Positions 31,841 through 43,740 of a stretch of DNA of 64,000 nucleotides are shown here, piece by piece. Source of the DNA: Oscheius tipulae. Lineage: Eukaryota; Nematoda; Chromadorea; Rhabditida; Rhabditidae. Each line of letters begins with the position of its first letter. The first letter of the stretch is position 1. The stretch spans positions 7,378,001-7,442,000 of the forward strand of contig JASJZH010000004.1 in NCBI GenBank assembly GCA_037178975.1. The letters are read 5' to 3'. Position numbers and translations under genes: made by a program. The notes beneath the pieces are model-generated. The model searched no databases. It was not told where the DNA came from and saw nothing but the letters and a program-made list of their open reading frames with translations.

Positions 31841-33562
31841 TCAGGATCGTCCGAAAGAGCGTCTAAACTGCTCCTCAGGCTCTTCTGTAGCGATTTCCTC
31901 TTCTACTACCGTAGTCTCTTCCTCAGCCGCTTCAGTTGTCGTCTCTTCTTCAGTATCAACTGAAATCCTTGTTTGTCATCTGTTTTAGTCCTCTTCTAAC
32001 CGTATCGATACTCCACATGTGCATAGGTGTGGAAAGTTTTCATGTTTGCCATCACAATGACCGTCGGATTCACGCTGTCAATCACATTGTTCGTGTCCAG
32101 CTCGTCAGAGCAGCAGAATCTAAATCATGTTGACGAAAGAAAACTATCAAACACCTGGGATAGGACTCTCTCGGATCTAAGTCAGTCTTAATCTCGATAA
32201 AGTTCGAATCGCAGCCCTCTGCACAGGTGAAATTGTCCAGTTGCATAATTTTCACTTCGACTTTGGTTCCTTCCGGAGCCTCGATCCAGTAGTTACAATA
32301 GTGGGGTCGATCAAAAATCTGTTCATCGTTGAAATTGGTTATCAGGACTTGACGAGCCCATTCTGGGCCAGCACTAAAGGTAGCACCACATCCGTCATTG
32401 GACTGAAATAGTGTATTTAACAAAAGGAGTTTACTTACCCGATCTTCACAAGTAGAGCCACCATAGCCATGAGGACAGATGCACTCTTCGCAGTCGTTCG
32501 GATTAGGGAAGCCATAGTTCTGGCACCCGCGGTTCTTGCCCTTGCACTTGGCTGAAACTTATGCTTTCAAAGGTTTTCCATGGAGTACCATCGCACTCAT
32601 AGACATCATTGACCATCTTGATATCGTAGTAAGACATTTTTCTGGAGCCTATTGTTTGGAGATAGTCTTCATTGACAGGGACGATTGTATGCTTGTCGTT
32701 GGACGAGAAACTGAAAAAATTCACCATTTTTGGTCATTCAAAAACTTACAATTTCGAGCCGTAGTGCATAATCGAGCCAAAGTCGTATGGAATCCCAATA
32801 TCTTTCCATTCACTCTTTTTATAGACCGTGAGTTGTTCCTTTTCATCCTTCTAGAATTAACAATGAAGTTTATTCTAAAGTTCAACTCACTTCAACATTA
32901 TTCAAGTGAACGGTTACATATTCGTCCCGGTCAGATCGCTGGTGGGTGTGCATAAAGCCGAGGACGTGGAAGAACTCGTGAACAGCTTCCATCTGGAAAG
33001 GGAGAAGCTCGGCAAACAAAATGGTTTTTCTGCTACATACTACGATGATCGCAACGGGCTGTCTAACTGACGAGACTGTGACTAAAGCATTAACTGACAA
33101 ATCATGGAGAAAGGCATTTTGTCATAAGCATTCGACTTGCACAAAAAGGCAGCACATGCACCCACTCGACAGAAGCCTACCTCGTGACAGTCTGGCGAAA
33201 GATGCACAATCTGTTCACCCGATTGGGACATCCCAACCTCACTACTGCATTCTTTCTCCCTGATTATCTGAACCATACTTCATTGGCTTCAAGACAAAGA
33301 GACCTACTCTAAGAACATGGTGTTTACTGTCATCTTCCACGAACTGTATGCAACTGACTTCCGAGATAAGATTCATCGCATCTCGAGTGTAGTCTTTGAA
33401 GTCTTCGTCTTGACTAGCAGCACCTTCGTCAAAATAATAGTAGACGATTCCATTCGGCCAAAGGGTGGCACTAGACTCTTGTTGACGACGGAAACGAGGG
33501 TTGAATACTTGTAGCTGGGAGTGTATCACCGTTATTGCGGAGATAAAAATGATTATTTTCAT
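31841..33562 (-). CDS. Astacin-family zinc metalloprotease with EGF and CUB domains
   Basis: Begins with a signal peptide (MKIIIFISAITVIHSQ). A short pro-region contains RFRRQQ, a likely processing site. The catalytic domain starts near ATLWPNGIVYYYFDEG and has SSEVGMSQSGEQIVHLSPDC, the zinc site HEFFHVLGFMHTHQRSDRDEY, the Met-turn SIMHYGS, and KMSYYDIKMVNDVYEC. The EGF-like part follows (CQNYGFPNPNDCEECICPHG), then a CUB domain (CGATFSAGPEWARQVLI, CNYWIEAPEGTKVEVKI). The tail is strongly acidic (EEETTTEAAEEETTVVEEEI). Most residues of the astacin signature HExxHxxGFxHExxRxDRD are present, but the Glu after the third His is Thr. The donor after the LRVG codons is GTCTCT, chosen by phase. C. 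elegans has about 40 nas genes with this plan. I cannot assign a particular one. Confidence 0.88.
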
Positions 33563-33799
33563 TTCTGGAAAGAAAGTTTGTTGAAACTGTACATAAGAGT
33601 CTGAGAAAAGTTAGTGAAATGGTTCACTTCCTGCTAAGGCAGTTGCCGAGTTTTGTGTAACTTCGCTCGGTCAAAAAGTACCGGTCACAGTCGCTGGGCC
33701 AGTCTAAACCCAGAAGTCAGAAAGTTCTGAAATACTTCCTGGTTCGAACATCACTCAAAAACTGTAAAAAAAATCTCTGTAAGTGTAGCTTTTGTCCTG

Positions 33800-35310
33800 G
33801 ATCCGACTCGGAGTCGGGAATTCATAAATATGATCGACGCTGTTGTGTAGCTGTCAAAAGTGATCGTTGCTAGCCTGAAATCGAAAGACAGGCAGAGAAT
33901 CGCACTTCCGAAGAAGTGAATACTGTTTCTTTGTAAAACAACTAGAAACATTCAACAACTTTTACATGCTAATTGCAATTCGCTTTCAATGAAGGCTAGC
34001 CAAATGTTCCCTTGTACTGCTGCTTCTTCAACTCCAGTTTCTCTACTTCCCGTCAGTGCTGTCATCTTCTAACATGCTCCGTCGCCTTCTACTACCCAGT
34101 CAGGTCAAGTGTTTTCTACTTTCACCCCGAAAACTTTTGCTACTTTTCCGCTCCAACCCTCAGTTACCTTTTTCTATTCCCCAAGCTTAGGGTCTGGGGT
34201 AGTCCCGAGTAACCCAGATCTGAAAGCTTCAGTCTTTAGTCTGAGGGCCGTATCGGGCTATGGTAGTGCTTTTTGAACTGGTCAAATCAGATATTGGAGA
34301 ATGGAGTGGTGCCGAGGTGGGTAGCGATTGGCGACTGGGAGTCATTCCAAAATGCCAGTAAATCAAAGAAAAACTTTGTTAGTTCCTTCCTGCTCATTTT
34401 ATTCATTTAAATGCTGCTACTGACGGAAGCTGCTGATTGTGTGAGTGTGTGTGCAGACGGCAAATACAAAAGCAATACTTGGATGACGGGTCATGTCGAA
34501 TTTTCGCTAGAATTCTGACTTGCCGCCGTGTTCCAAATTCGTGGTAGTAGATGCTACTCGATTTCTGATGGTGCATTTGGATGTGCGTTCCAGATAGATT
34601 GATGGCCGTCAGTAAAATGCCTTTGGAGGAGGGGTCATGCCCATCTTCGTCCAAGCAGGAAGAAGTTACCGAAAAAACTACTTCGATTTCTGGGCAACCT
34701 GTTTTCTACGTTGCTTTTTTGACTGGTAGCATCTAGCCTGCGTACAAGAATTCTAGCAAAAATTGGGCATGTCCCGTCTTCCAAATACTGTTTTCATGTT
34801 GGCCTCAGTTACCAATCACTTGCCACCTCGACACCACCCTAGTCTCTAATATGCACTACCACAGCTCGATGCGACCCTCAAACTAAAGACTCTCGGATCT
34901 GGGCTACTCGGGACTACCCTAAACCCTAGTCAAGGTGGATAGAGAAAGATAACTGAGAATAGAAGCGAAACAGTTGCAAAAGCTCTTGGGAGGAAGTAGA
35001 GAAGACATGACCTGCGACAGCTTATGCGGTAGTAGAGGCCCTAGAGTCGAAGAAGCACCAGCACACAGGAGCATCTGGCGAGAAAGAGCCTTCCATTGAA
35101 AGCGAGTTGCTAATTAAAATTGAGAAGTCGTTCAATGTTTCTAGCTGTTTACAAAGCAACACAACTTTCTTCTCTGCCTTTTGATTTCAGCCTAGCGAAG
35201 ACCACAGTTGCATAGCTGCGGCGTTGTGCCCATATCTTCGAATCTCCGACTTCGGCTCGGAAGAGGCACAGCCACGTTCAAATGTCCCACTGTAGAGAAA
35301 AACAGAATCT
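33800..35310. mobile_element. Large fold-back element, about 1.5 kb
   Basis: A long imperfect palindrome unrelated in sequence to the one at 11860. GGGTAGTCCCGAGTAACCCA (34197-34216) pairs with TGGGCTACTCGGGACTACCC (34900-34919). Outward, AGAAACATTCAAC, CGCTTTCAATG, the block ending CTTTTGC, and CCTGAAATCGAAAG recur as complements in the right arm. Inward, GATGACGGGTCATG matches CATGTCCCGTCTTC (about 34769-34782). The left arm carries an extra stretch at about 34370-34465. No protein-coding capacity is visible. Similar short ORFs in both arms are a result of the symmetry. Confidence 0.7.
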
Positions 35311-35558
35311 AATACAATCAGAGTGACCAGATTTCTGCAGGAAGGAGAAAAGTTTTTGCAGTGACAAAAATGAATGTTGAGTCGGAATTTTTTTAAACAA
35401 TGGTTCACTGGAATCGATGCACGATCCACTGTTTCCATTGCTATGTCAGCACACTGTTTCAATTTTTCGCAAATTATGATACATTTTTTTTCAAATGAAA
35501 AGTTCAACTTTCAATCGTTATAACAGCCTCTGGTGGCATTGGAGATTCCGTTGTCACT

Positions 35559-37980
35559 TCAATCTTCGGCATTGCCGCTCCAGCAGTTGCTTCCGCTCGC
35601 CTCATCGCCCGACGTTCCCTGCAAAACAACAAGTTTTTCCAGATTTCCAACCAAACCCACTTGAATCGTCTGTAAGAGTTCGGCCTCAAGCGTGAAATGA
35701 GCGGACGAATTGATCTCGTCCGCTTCAGCAAATTCTCCCCGGAGAAGAAACGCGTGATGAAGATTTTTAATCGGTCCTGGGTTGCTGAAATAGAAAAGAT
35801 ATGGATACCATTCAAATATTACGTTTAGTGCGCTCGATCTGTGCCTGAACATTCATCATACAGACATAGAGAAGGACCAGAAGAACCGTCGAAAAGAAGA
35901 TAAAAGCTATTAGAACTCGGTTTTCGGATGGAGCGGAGAAACAAAGGAAGAGCGGATATAGGAGGTGTCCAAAGGAGGCTCCTGACAGAAGAAGGTACAG
36001 AGTATCCACTGAAATGTGTTTGATTTAGAGAAGGGTAACAAAGTACGTTTCAGTAGAAGACTGAAACGCAAGTAGGCAATCAGGGATGGTAGTGCCGGAG
36101 CCAAGAACAGTCCAAATAGCGCCGAACCAATTCCCAGAGCTGCATCGAAAACGAAGGCACAACAAGCTGCTCCAAGCCCGACCTAAATTGATTTTCAAAG
36201 AAGAAAAGAGTACTCACTATGCAAATGGCCAAGAAGAAAAATGGAGCGACTTTGTCAGATGTGAAAATGGAAACGAGACGTCCAGCGAGGAAGAATATCT
36301 GACAAATGGCAATGTTCGGGATCTGAGAGAACAGAAGTACCGCAAAGATCTGACAGTGTATAATGGAGCCATCGGGATGGGAGAAGACCATAAAAGGGAA
36401 GACCACATGGAGTACTGTAGTTGTGCAAGCGAAGAGGGCTGCCAGGAGGACGAGTTTGAGACCGGGTAACTTGCTTGGTTCTAAAAACTGGTGTTACTGG
36501 GATCCCTTTTTCGCTAGTTCGAAACCATTTCAAAGCAGTTTGAATCAATCTTATGTGCTTTTTGAAAGTGCCTCGAAGTTCAAAAAGACCATTTTAAAAA
36601 GGTTTTCATTGGCTGTGGGCCTCCGAAACCTGACCATAATCGCGACTGTTTTTCTTCCCCAAATGCCAACTGAGAGAACTTGAAACGCTTGACCAAGTTT
36701 TGCAAAGAAGCCTATTCAACTCTGATCAATGTTCGTTTCGCAAAACTATATAGATTGATGTCTCGACCTATCAACTGGCATCTTAAAGATCAGCAGAGGT
36801 TTCCGCCCTTTTCTCATTTCCTCATTCCGCAATAACAACAAACAGACCTGCGTCAGCGTCATCATAAGTATCTCGTTGATTCTCATTTTCAACCGGCTCG
36901 AGAGGCGTCGACTGCAACAGATACATCAGGGGCATCTGAAAAAAGTTACTATTTGCTGATTGAATAGAACTCACTTGTAGTGAAGCAATGAAGAAACATG
37001 ACAGGTCGAGTCGTAGTGTTGAAGCAATTGAAAACCTCTCCTGTCCGATCACATGGTGCAGATGATGACTGTCCAATGGAGGACAACTAAGAGACTTTGG
37101 CAGTCTGTTCGGTTCAAATTGACAGATGGCCAAGAATGCTCCGAGGGCTTGAAACAAGTAGAAAGTCTAAAGAGGTCCACCAGAAAATCTGCCAACTTAC
37201 ATGGGTCAGACAAAAGTTGGAGATCTGGAAACAATGGAGGAAGGAGTGTGTTGCGACAGCACTCGTGGTCCCGGTCGAGAATCCGATAGTCAGAAAAACT
37301 AGAGCCAGAATCAGAGGGTAATCCCATTTTGTCAGAAGCCATAAGGCAGACGCGCTCAGGGCCGATGAGATGAAGAGAGTCTTGGACTTTAGCATACTGA
37401 AACCGGTTATGTTATGGACAAGATACCAGAAACAGTTTCTCGAAACCCTGTCGGTACTAGAAAATTGCAGTAGTGAAGTAAACACGCAAACTATTTTATC
37501 CCTTACCATCGATTCATAGGATGAGCCAGACTGGAAGCGATGAAGTTTCCCGCCGTAAATAGCAGATACAACCAGAACACCTTTCCACTTCCAATTTTCG
37601 CATTGCATATGAGGTGAGGGTAAAGAAACAATATGAATGTGATCTGAAAAGTCAATTCTCTCAAAGAAAAGTTACTCACTTGGAATCCGGTGGAGACATT
37701 TGCCAGGGCGTGTAGAATGAACAGACGTCGGCTCCTCAAAACAGCATAGAGAGATTCCCAGAGCCTTTCGACGAGCATCTGTCTACCTGTGCAAAAGTGG
37801 ATTGAGGGACAAGAGCCGGAGATTAGTCAAGTTGTCATGTGGCTTAGATTATTGCCGAGGGCCGGATTAGTCTAATGACGACTGTGGATTCAATATAAAG
37901 GTCAGGATGTAACACCGTACATTTTTGAAATGGTACTCACTTTTCTCTTCTTCATCGCCGCTGCTCATTTTTCGCGCCAT
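35559..37980 (-). CDS. Twelve-helix membrane transporter, MFS-like
   Basis: Starts MARKMSSGDEEEK (37980), spliced to a cytosolic segment (MLVERLWESLYAVLRSRRLF) and a series of membrane segments: ITFILFLYPHLIC, FWLYLLFTAGNFIA, LFISSALSASALWLLTKW, YPLILALVFLTIGFSTG, FLAICQF, LVLLAALFACTTTVLHVVFP, FAVLLFSQIPNIAICQIFFL, VAPFFFLAICI, FVFDAALGIGSALFGLFLAP, FGHLLYPLFLCFS and VLIAFIFFSTVLLVLLYVCM. A hydrophilic loop in the middle (QSTPLEPVENENQRDTYDDA) separates the halves, as in the major facilitator superfamily. The C-terminus ends near GSNCWSGNAED at 35559. No substrate motif was recognised. Equilibrative-type carriers remain an alternative. Exact joins around 37460 and 36480 are approximate. Confidence 0.6.
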
Positions 37981-38937
37981 GTTGATAGAATCGAGTTGAT
38001 GATGCCCGCTGGTGGTCCCCTATTTACGTCAGGATTGATGGCAGACACCCCTCCCTAAAGCCAAATGTAGCCTTCTAGAATCTAACTCGATTCTGGAACA
38101 GTTGGCCCAAAATAACTGGCGGAACTAGAGAGATCAGTGGGAGAGTGTGACGTTTCAAGGGGTAGGGCTAAAAACTTGATGGAACGAAGATGGCTGCTCT
38201 TGATAGTACCTTGAGTCAAAATTGAGAGTCATACTGTAATTTTGTAATTTTTAACTCACTTGTTGTGCTCTCATCATTCCGTTGCCGAGAAGTTCTGCCT
38301 TCATGTCGAGAGTGTCTGGGAGAAGGGGAGCTCCTCTTGAACGTTTCCAATTCCTCCATGAGAGCTGACTTTGAATGAGCTTAAATTCGGTTAATTGAGG
38401 CGGAAAACAACACATGTGAAAATGTCCCACTAATCTCACAAAGCCAGCCACCGATTGGAACATTAAGTACCCTACGCATGGCAGAGAGACCTAACGAGAA
38501 GCAGCTACGAATAATAACAAATGTGAACGATCAAGGGTAATGAGAAATGCTACTGAATAAATGTAAGGTAGCGATGAGTTGGAGGAAATAATAGGAACTG
38601 AGGTTAATCAGGGTTTGGTCGGTCGAGTGAAAAAGGAGAGGGAGACATCAACAAGATAATGCAGTGTATGCCCTTGAACTTCAACCTTTTTGAGGACCAC
38701 AACTTCCACAGTTAGCAGCGAGGCCGTTGTGGCCTGTTCTCACTACTTTCTCCAGTTTCTGGTCTTCCATTCCCATTTTTTTTGCTAAGGTACCAGAAAA
38801 TTGTTTTTGGTATTGGTCGAGAATTTGGCAACAACAAAAATCTTTTTATGAGCTTTATACAAATCTTATTACCCAGTACTATACAACATAAGGCAAGCAG
38901 GCGTTACACGCTCTCTATGTGCATTTCTTCGTTTCTT
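37981..38937. other. Intergenic with one possible 5' exon
   Basis: On the minus strand, an open stretch at about 38355-38256 (starting MEELETFKRSSPSPRHSRHE) ends in a GTGAGT donor and could be an alternative first exon of the transporter, but no connecting acceptor was established. Nothing else was recognised. Confidence 0.3.
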
Positions 38938-40974
38938 TTATACACAGTGTTTCAATCGATGACCATCAGGTAGCCTGTCGATTTCCTCGATAGATTCGTT
39001 GACTCCCTCAAAACGGGAGATGAGATAATTTGCTGTATACGGATCGTAGTCGGCTAGGTGCATGGAGTAGGAGAGAGATTGACCTGAAAGATCAACCATT
39101 TTGGGTTTGGCTTCGACTGACCAGAAGGAAGACATACGGTATCTGAAGACTTGACGTTAATGTTAATGTTTTGGAGGTTCAGGATGATCTAAGCTTATTA
39201 AATAGGAACTGCTTGTCCAAGTAGACTTACAGAGAAATCTTCTGCAGTTATAGCCACTCGACACGCATCGACCAATGATCGGAGACTTGTACCGTCGAGA
39301 AAGTCCAAGTTTTCCAGGGGACTGTCTCTCAATATCTCTTTCTGAACACACACGTTTTGCATAAAAACAGCCAACACTCACCTGAACATCCTTGGGGAAA
39401 GTTTGCAAGAGGGGTACAAGATTCCTTATTCCAACTTTGTCAACCTTTTGAAACCGGTGCATTTGTTCTAGAATGGAGTCTTGCTGGATATGAAAGTTAT
39501 TCAAGCTCCGGCTACCCGTGAGAACAAACAGAATCTGGAAAGGCTGGTCAATGTCCTAGGTAAAACGTACAGCAGTTAGGAAATCCTCGAAATTAGTGCC
39601 TATCGACTCCTCGACGATTGTTTCCAGATCAGTCTGATTGCATCCGATCTGGTCCGAGAACACGATCCTTCCATTTTGGAAGAGTTTAAGCTGAGATCCG
39701 GGCTGCTTGAACAAGTGTCTGAACAAAAAAAATTCGATTGTATTTTTCCCATCAGGGACCCACTTCAACTCTCTCCTCATAATCTCTTCATTTCCTGAAT
39801 TCAGCCTCAGGCAACAACATTCGCTGTAGTGCTTCAAATGACCGGTTCGTTTCTTCCAAAGCTGAAAGAGGTAATATTAAATTCGTCCTTGTGCCTTACA
39901 TAAAAGAGACAAATCTCACAGTAGGGCAAATCGTCTCGAGCGAATGGACCCTTCGGCTTCAGTTCGATCTGAACTTATACAGTGTTCCCGCAGCTGCAGA
40001 GCTTTCTCACGCACGCAGCGCGCTGAATGACTCACACAATCGGTGGAAACAGTAACGTTTGCACCTGCACTCTGGCAAAGTCAGGGTTGAATAAAGTTGT
40101 GATTCATAATCATTGAGGTTTTTCTTGGCAGGTTTGATAAATAAATGATTCGCTGAAACTATATAATGAGGCTGCTGGGATTCTACTACAAAGCAACGTA
40201 ATGCTCTTCCTATCAATACATGAGTTCTGAGGCTACGGTAGACTTGCGCAATGAATGGATCTGAAAATCTCTTTCTCAGTGTTTCTTTTCAAGAGTTGAA
40301 CAATCCCGCCACAAGCCCCTTCAGCTACAATATTGATTCCACATAAGGTCAAGCAAAGTTTGTGTTTGTAGAAAGTTTACGTATAGAGGAGACCTTTTAA
40401 GTTGGTTACGAACAAACAGAAACTAACCGTTATGACCGAGGAAAGACTTATCCTCCCAGAATCCTCAATATACTCGATGGCATTGTCCATCTCGATGACG
40501 GAAATGCATTCTCCATCGGAGGAAGGAATGTCTAGAGGCGAGAGATCATTCCCGAACTTGCAGAGGTCTTCGTAGCTTGGAACGAAGGTGTTCGTCTCCA
40601 GTGAGACTACCTAACAAATCTAATTTATTCCGAGAACCATTCCACCTACCTTGGCCACATTCTTAAACTCTTCTATTTTGAACATGCTGATTGCGGTCGG
40701 GAGGAGGTATTTGTCCTCGATGAATGGGGCGATGACCTCTGTTTTGAATCTCAATCCAAGTTCTTTATCCATCCAATGAGGTAGTTTACCTGACAAGACT
40801 CTGAAGGGTGTCCACAGATTGTCCAGTGATCTGGGACTTCTCTCCCTTGGCCGTGCGCCACACAATTCTCCTGCCGTCGGATTTCCTCTCAGCACCTATG
40901 ACAATGTTATAAGCGCCGGCTCCGACGAATTGGAAATTGACGTAGTCTCTAGCATCGACCACTGCCAGAGTCAT
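38938..40974 (-). CDS. Inositol-pentakisphosphate 2-kinase (makes InsP6)
   Basis: The N-terminus reads FVGAGAYNIVIGAERKSDGR then RIVWRTAKG, matching the nucleotide-binding start of the Ins(1,3,4,5,6)P5 2-kinase family. VQIELKPKGPFARDDLPYCE corresponds to the conserved EIKPK motif and the zinc-binding cysteine region, SECCCLRLNSGNEE to the xCPLDLxSG segment (less conserved here), and FKQPGSQLKLFQNGRIVFSD to the substrate-proximal block. The end (SYSMHLADYDPYTANYLISR) fits the C-terminal lobe. The enzyme phosphorylates InsP5 to phytate in the cytosol and nucleus. About eight exons, with introns mostly under 60 nt. Start at 40974, stop at 38938. Exon edges in the middle are approximate. Confidence 0.72.
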
Positions 40975-42096
40975 TACTCACTCTCTCCTGAAAATTAGAA
41001 TCGATTTCCCATTAAGGCTCGAGAACGAAGAGGTGGATGAAGGAACATCTTCTTAAAGACACGTACCAAAAAGGACGATCTCAATTTGTTTTCCTATTCA
41101 CCCAATTAAGTATTTTCAATTTCCTTCCTATTGATGGGAGCCATTTGAAATGTATTAGAGGGCACGGAGAGAAAGGGTGTTTTGAAGAGAAGAGGGGGAA
41201 GTGGAATAGCGCTCGCTGCCCGTTATTGGCGTACTTGGGGAGCATTGGCCAACTGAGCCGTGAGAGACAACGAAACACTCGCTATGTAATGGCTTGAAAG
41301 GACCCAAGAAAAACCATTTTTCGGAACGGAGATCCGCCTCTTTGGCTGCTTCGAAAGATAGGTGAGTCTTTATGTTTCTTTCCTCAATCTGTCCCTAAAA
41401 TGGTTTGTTGCCAAAAAGATGATGGTGAAACATAGCCAAGCGGGCCTGAGAACAATGTGCACCTTTTATGACACATTTCTTCGCATGACATGTGCTACGC
41501 TCTTTACGCATTGATCACAAAATATTTTGGTTCAGAATCGCGGTGGTGCCCTAATGGAATCGACGTAATTACTATGTTGCTTGAGTTATGTGGTAACGAT
41601 TCGCTCCAGCTGGCTCTGGGCATCTGCCAGAGTCATTTGGACCTGATCCTTTTCGCCACATCCATAAGAGGAGAAATATGCAAGAGGTAGGTGTTTCTGA
41701 CCCTCGTAATACAGCTTCTTCAGCTTCCTAGAGTCACCGATTCGGTTGTTTTGCTATCCGACACTTGAAAACCCGCATTACTTTTTAATGGTCAAGAATA
41801 ATCTTCATATCAGGTAACCATCAAGTATTGAAGCACGCAAAAAGAGTATCCAGAGGAGTGCACTATAAGCATCAGGCAAAGTTAATATTGGGTAGCCAAC
41901 ATTTGGAGTTGATACCTTCTGGGCAGTACAAATACTCTCATCAAGGCGGTACCGGAAGTCTTTAGTTTTGCACTCAAAACACAGTTGTTATGCTAATACC
42001 GGTGATAAACTCCCTCTCGATAAATTGTTGCTCAAGTCAAGCAGTCAACTTACCAGAGAGAGAGAGAGAGCTTAACATCAGTAAAAGACTGTCCAG
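40975..42096. other. Gap without assigned gene
   Basis: It must contain the promoter of the minus-strand kinase and probably the first exon(s) of the acyltransferase at 42097. An open plus-strand frame at about 41817-41965 (LKHAKRVSRGVHYKHQAKLI) is of unknown meaning. A GA run lies at 42055-42070. Confidence 0.4.
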
Positions 42097-43115
42097 AATA
42101 GAGCCAGCTACAGACATTGTCCCAAAACCCCATGGTACAACTTTGAGGGAAGCAACACTCGAAAGAACTATCCTTACAGACCTTACATTACTCTTGCTCA
42201 TGTACCTGAAACCACATATGATGAAAACTTATTCACAGAGCTGCTAAGAGACTTCAGGTAGAATTCTCTGAGTTCCACTTATCCATCTATCCAGGCTAAA
42301 AGCGTTTGGAACGAACGACTTGGATCGCCCTCATAAAGTGTTCGGAAAAGATCATCTTGTCCGACTGGTCTGACTATTTAATTGTTTTTACAAGTCGGTT
42401 ACAGTACAAAACTTTAATGGAAGAGCTGTCCATCACGCTACAGCCTGTCGATTACCCTCATTACCTCTTCTACATGACAGAACAACAGTTGAACCTTCTC
42501 AAAGAAACTGAAGCTATTGCACCCAGTGGGTACGAGTTCTTCGAGGTCTGCTTATCCAAAGCATGATGTCAAAATGAACGGATTTCAGCTTGACGTAGAC
42601 AGAGATGCTGAAATAGTCAACAGGACATGGAAACATGCAAAGCAGGGAGATGACGAGCAGACTCGGTACGTTCCTTCCGCTCTCTGCCACAGCGAATTCC
42701 AGTTGCAAGCTGCAAAGAATGCCCTCGGCTGCGATCAAGTCTTCCTCCGGAAAGCTGGTTGCTCATGTGATGGTGGATCCGGCCGGGTTCATAAACCATC
42801 ACTTCGTCTCTGAAGTGCACAGGAGAGAAGGTCTCGGTACCGTAATCGAGATCAAGATAGCTCAGCGATGTGTTAAGTATGCTGCAGTGAGAAATTAGCT
42901 CAACAATGTCATTTTTCAGCCGCGGAATACAGCCATATAAAATGGTCGAAACTGGGAACACACTGGCTTTAACCTTGTCGACAAACTCTCCCTTTTGGGC
43001 AATGTGGAGAGACGAGAAGAGCGAGCCAGTCGTGGTTATGCAGCAGGTATTGATTCATCCTACTGAAGTTGAATGTTTAGGAGTGGAACTAGCTGGACTG
43101 ACTACCAAAGACTGA
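42097..43115 (+). CDS. Glycine-N-acyltransferase-like GNAT protein, 5' end not found
   Basis: Exons from 42097 read CPKTPWYNFEGSNTRKNYPY and HVPETTYDENLFTELLRDFR, then YKTLMEELSITLQP. After YEFFE, an intron leads to LDVDRDAEIVNRTWKHAKQG, the linker typical of nematode glycine-N-acyltransferase-like proteins. The acetyl-CoA-binding part is FVSEVHRREGLGTVIEIKIA, with R/Q-x-x-G-L/x-G (motif A). The C-terminal lobe has PYKMVETGNTLALTLS and PFWAMWRDE. Members transfer acyl groups from CoA to small amines or amino acids. The first supported exon follows a CCAG acceptor at 42096. A stop lies in frame just before it, so at least one more 5' exon is missing. Confidence 0.68.
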
Positions 43116-43320
43116 ACTGTTCGGCTGCCTCGATTAAGCAGTTATTTTATCTATCATGTTAGACATTCTGAATGTCACTAAACTAAAGCGATTCCAGTTC
43201 TACACTTGTTTCTCTCGCTAAAGAAAACTAGGTCATCGCACGGGTTCTGTCGATAAGCATTGATCTCCGCAAACTTTTTCACTTCTGTTGACAGCCAAAG
43301 CACTGTCCAAACAATAACAC

Positions 43321-43584
43321 ATGGTCAACACGGAGAGCGTGTTACATTCCGTGAGAATGTTCATGGCAACAACTATTAGCTCACTACTTGGCATTTTGGC
43401 CATGCTAATGTTTCACGCTACTGTATTGTCTACTATTAATTACTTGCTAATTAACAGTATACGCAAAAAGCTAGTAATAGACGAAGGTAGGTGTTTGTTT
43501 TGGTTCCGAGTCATAGTTCTTTTAGCTATCGAGTTCATACTTTCTACACAGACACAAAAAACTTTTGGAATATCAGCATATTGA
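43321..43584 (+). CDS. Orphan hydrophobic ORF or exon, copy A
   Basis: The 87-aa frame starts MVNTESVLHSVRMFMATTIS and contains two likely membrane segments. A GTAGGT after codon 56 (GACGAAG|GTAGGT) would be a good donor, so this may be a first exon of a receptor whose rest is missing. The frame is identical at 52092-52355. Identity there only reflects the recent duplication and is not evidence of function. Confidence 0.3.
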   Translation: MVNTESVLHSVRMFMATTISSLLGILAMLMFHATVLSTINYLLINSIRKKLVIDEGRCLFWFRVIVLLAIEFILSTQTQKTFGISAY

Positions 43585-43740
43585 CATAGTGAATGTTTTT
43601 ACTGAAAAAAAACTGTAATTTAAAAAATCTTAAAAGATGGGAACGCAAACATTTTAATCAGACGGCACCTTAGGGAGACTGCTTTTCTTAACCAAATGGG
43701 GTTTTGTTATTTCAAATGATTGGATTGGGGGGATCTAGAA

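Noticed and set aside
35187..35507. Minus-strand ORF ending RRYGHNAAAMQLWSSLG, considered as a gene or exon
   Set aside because: Most of it lies in the right arm of the 33800-35310 palindrome, and its counterpart occurs in the left arm.
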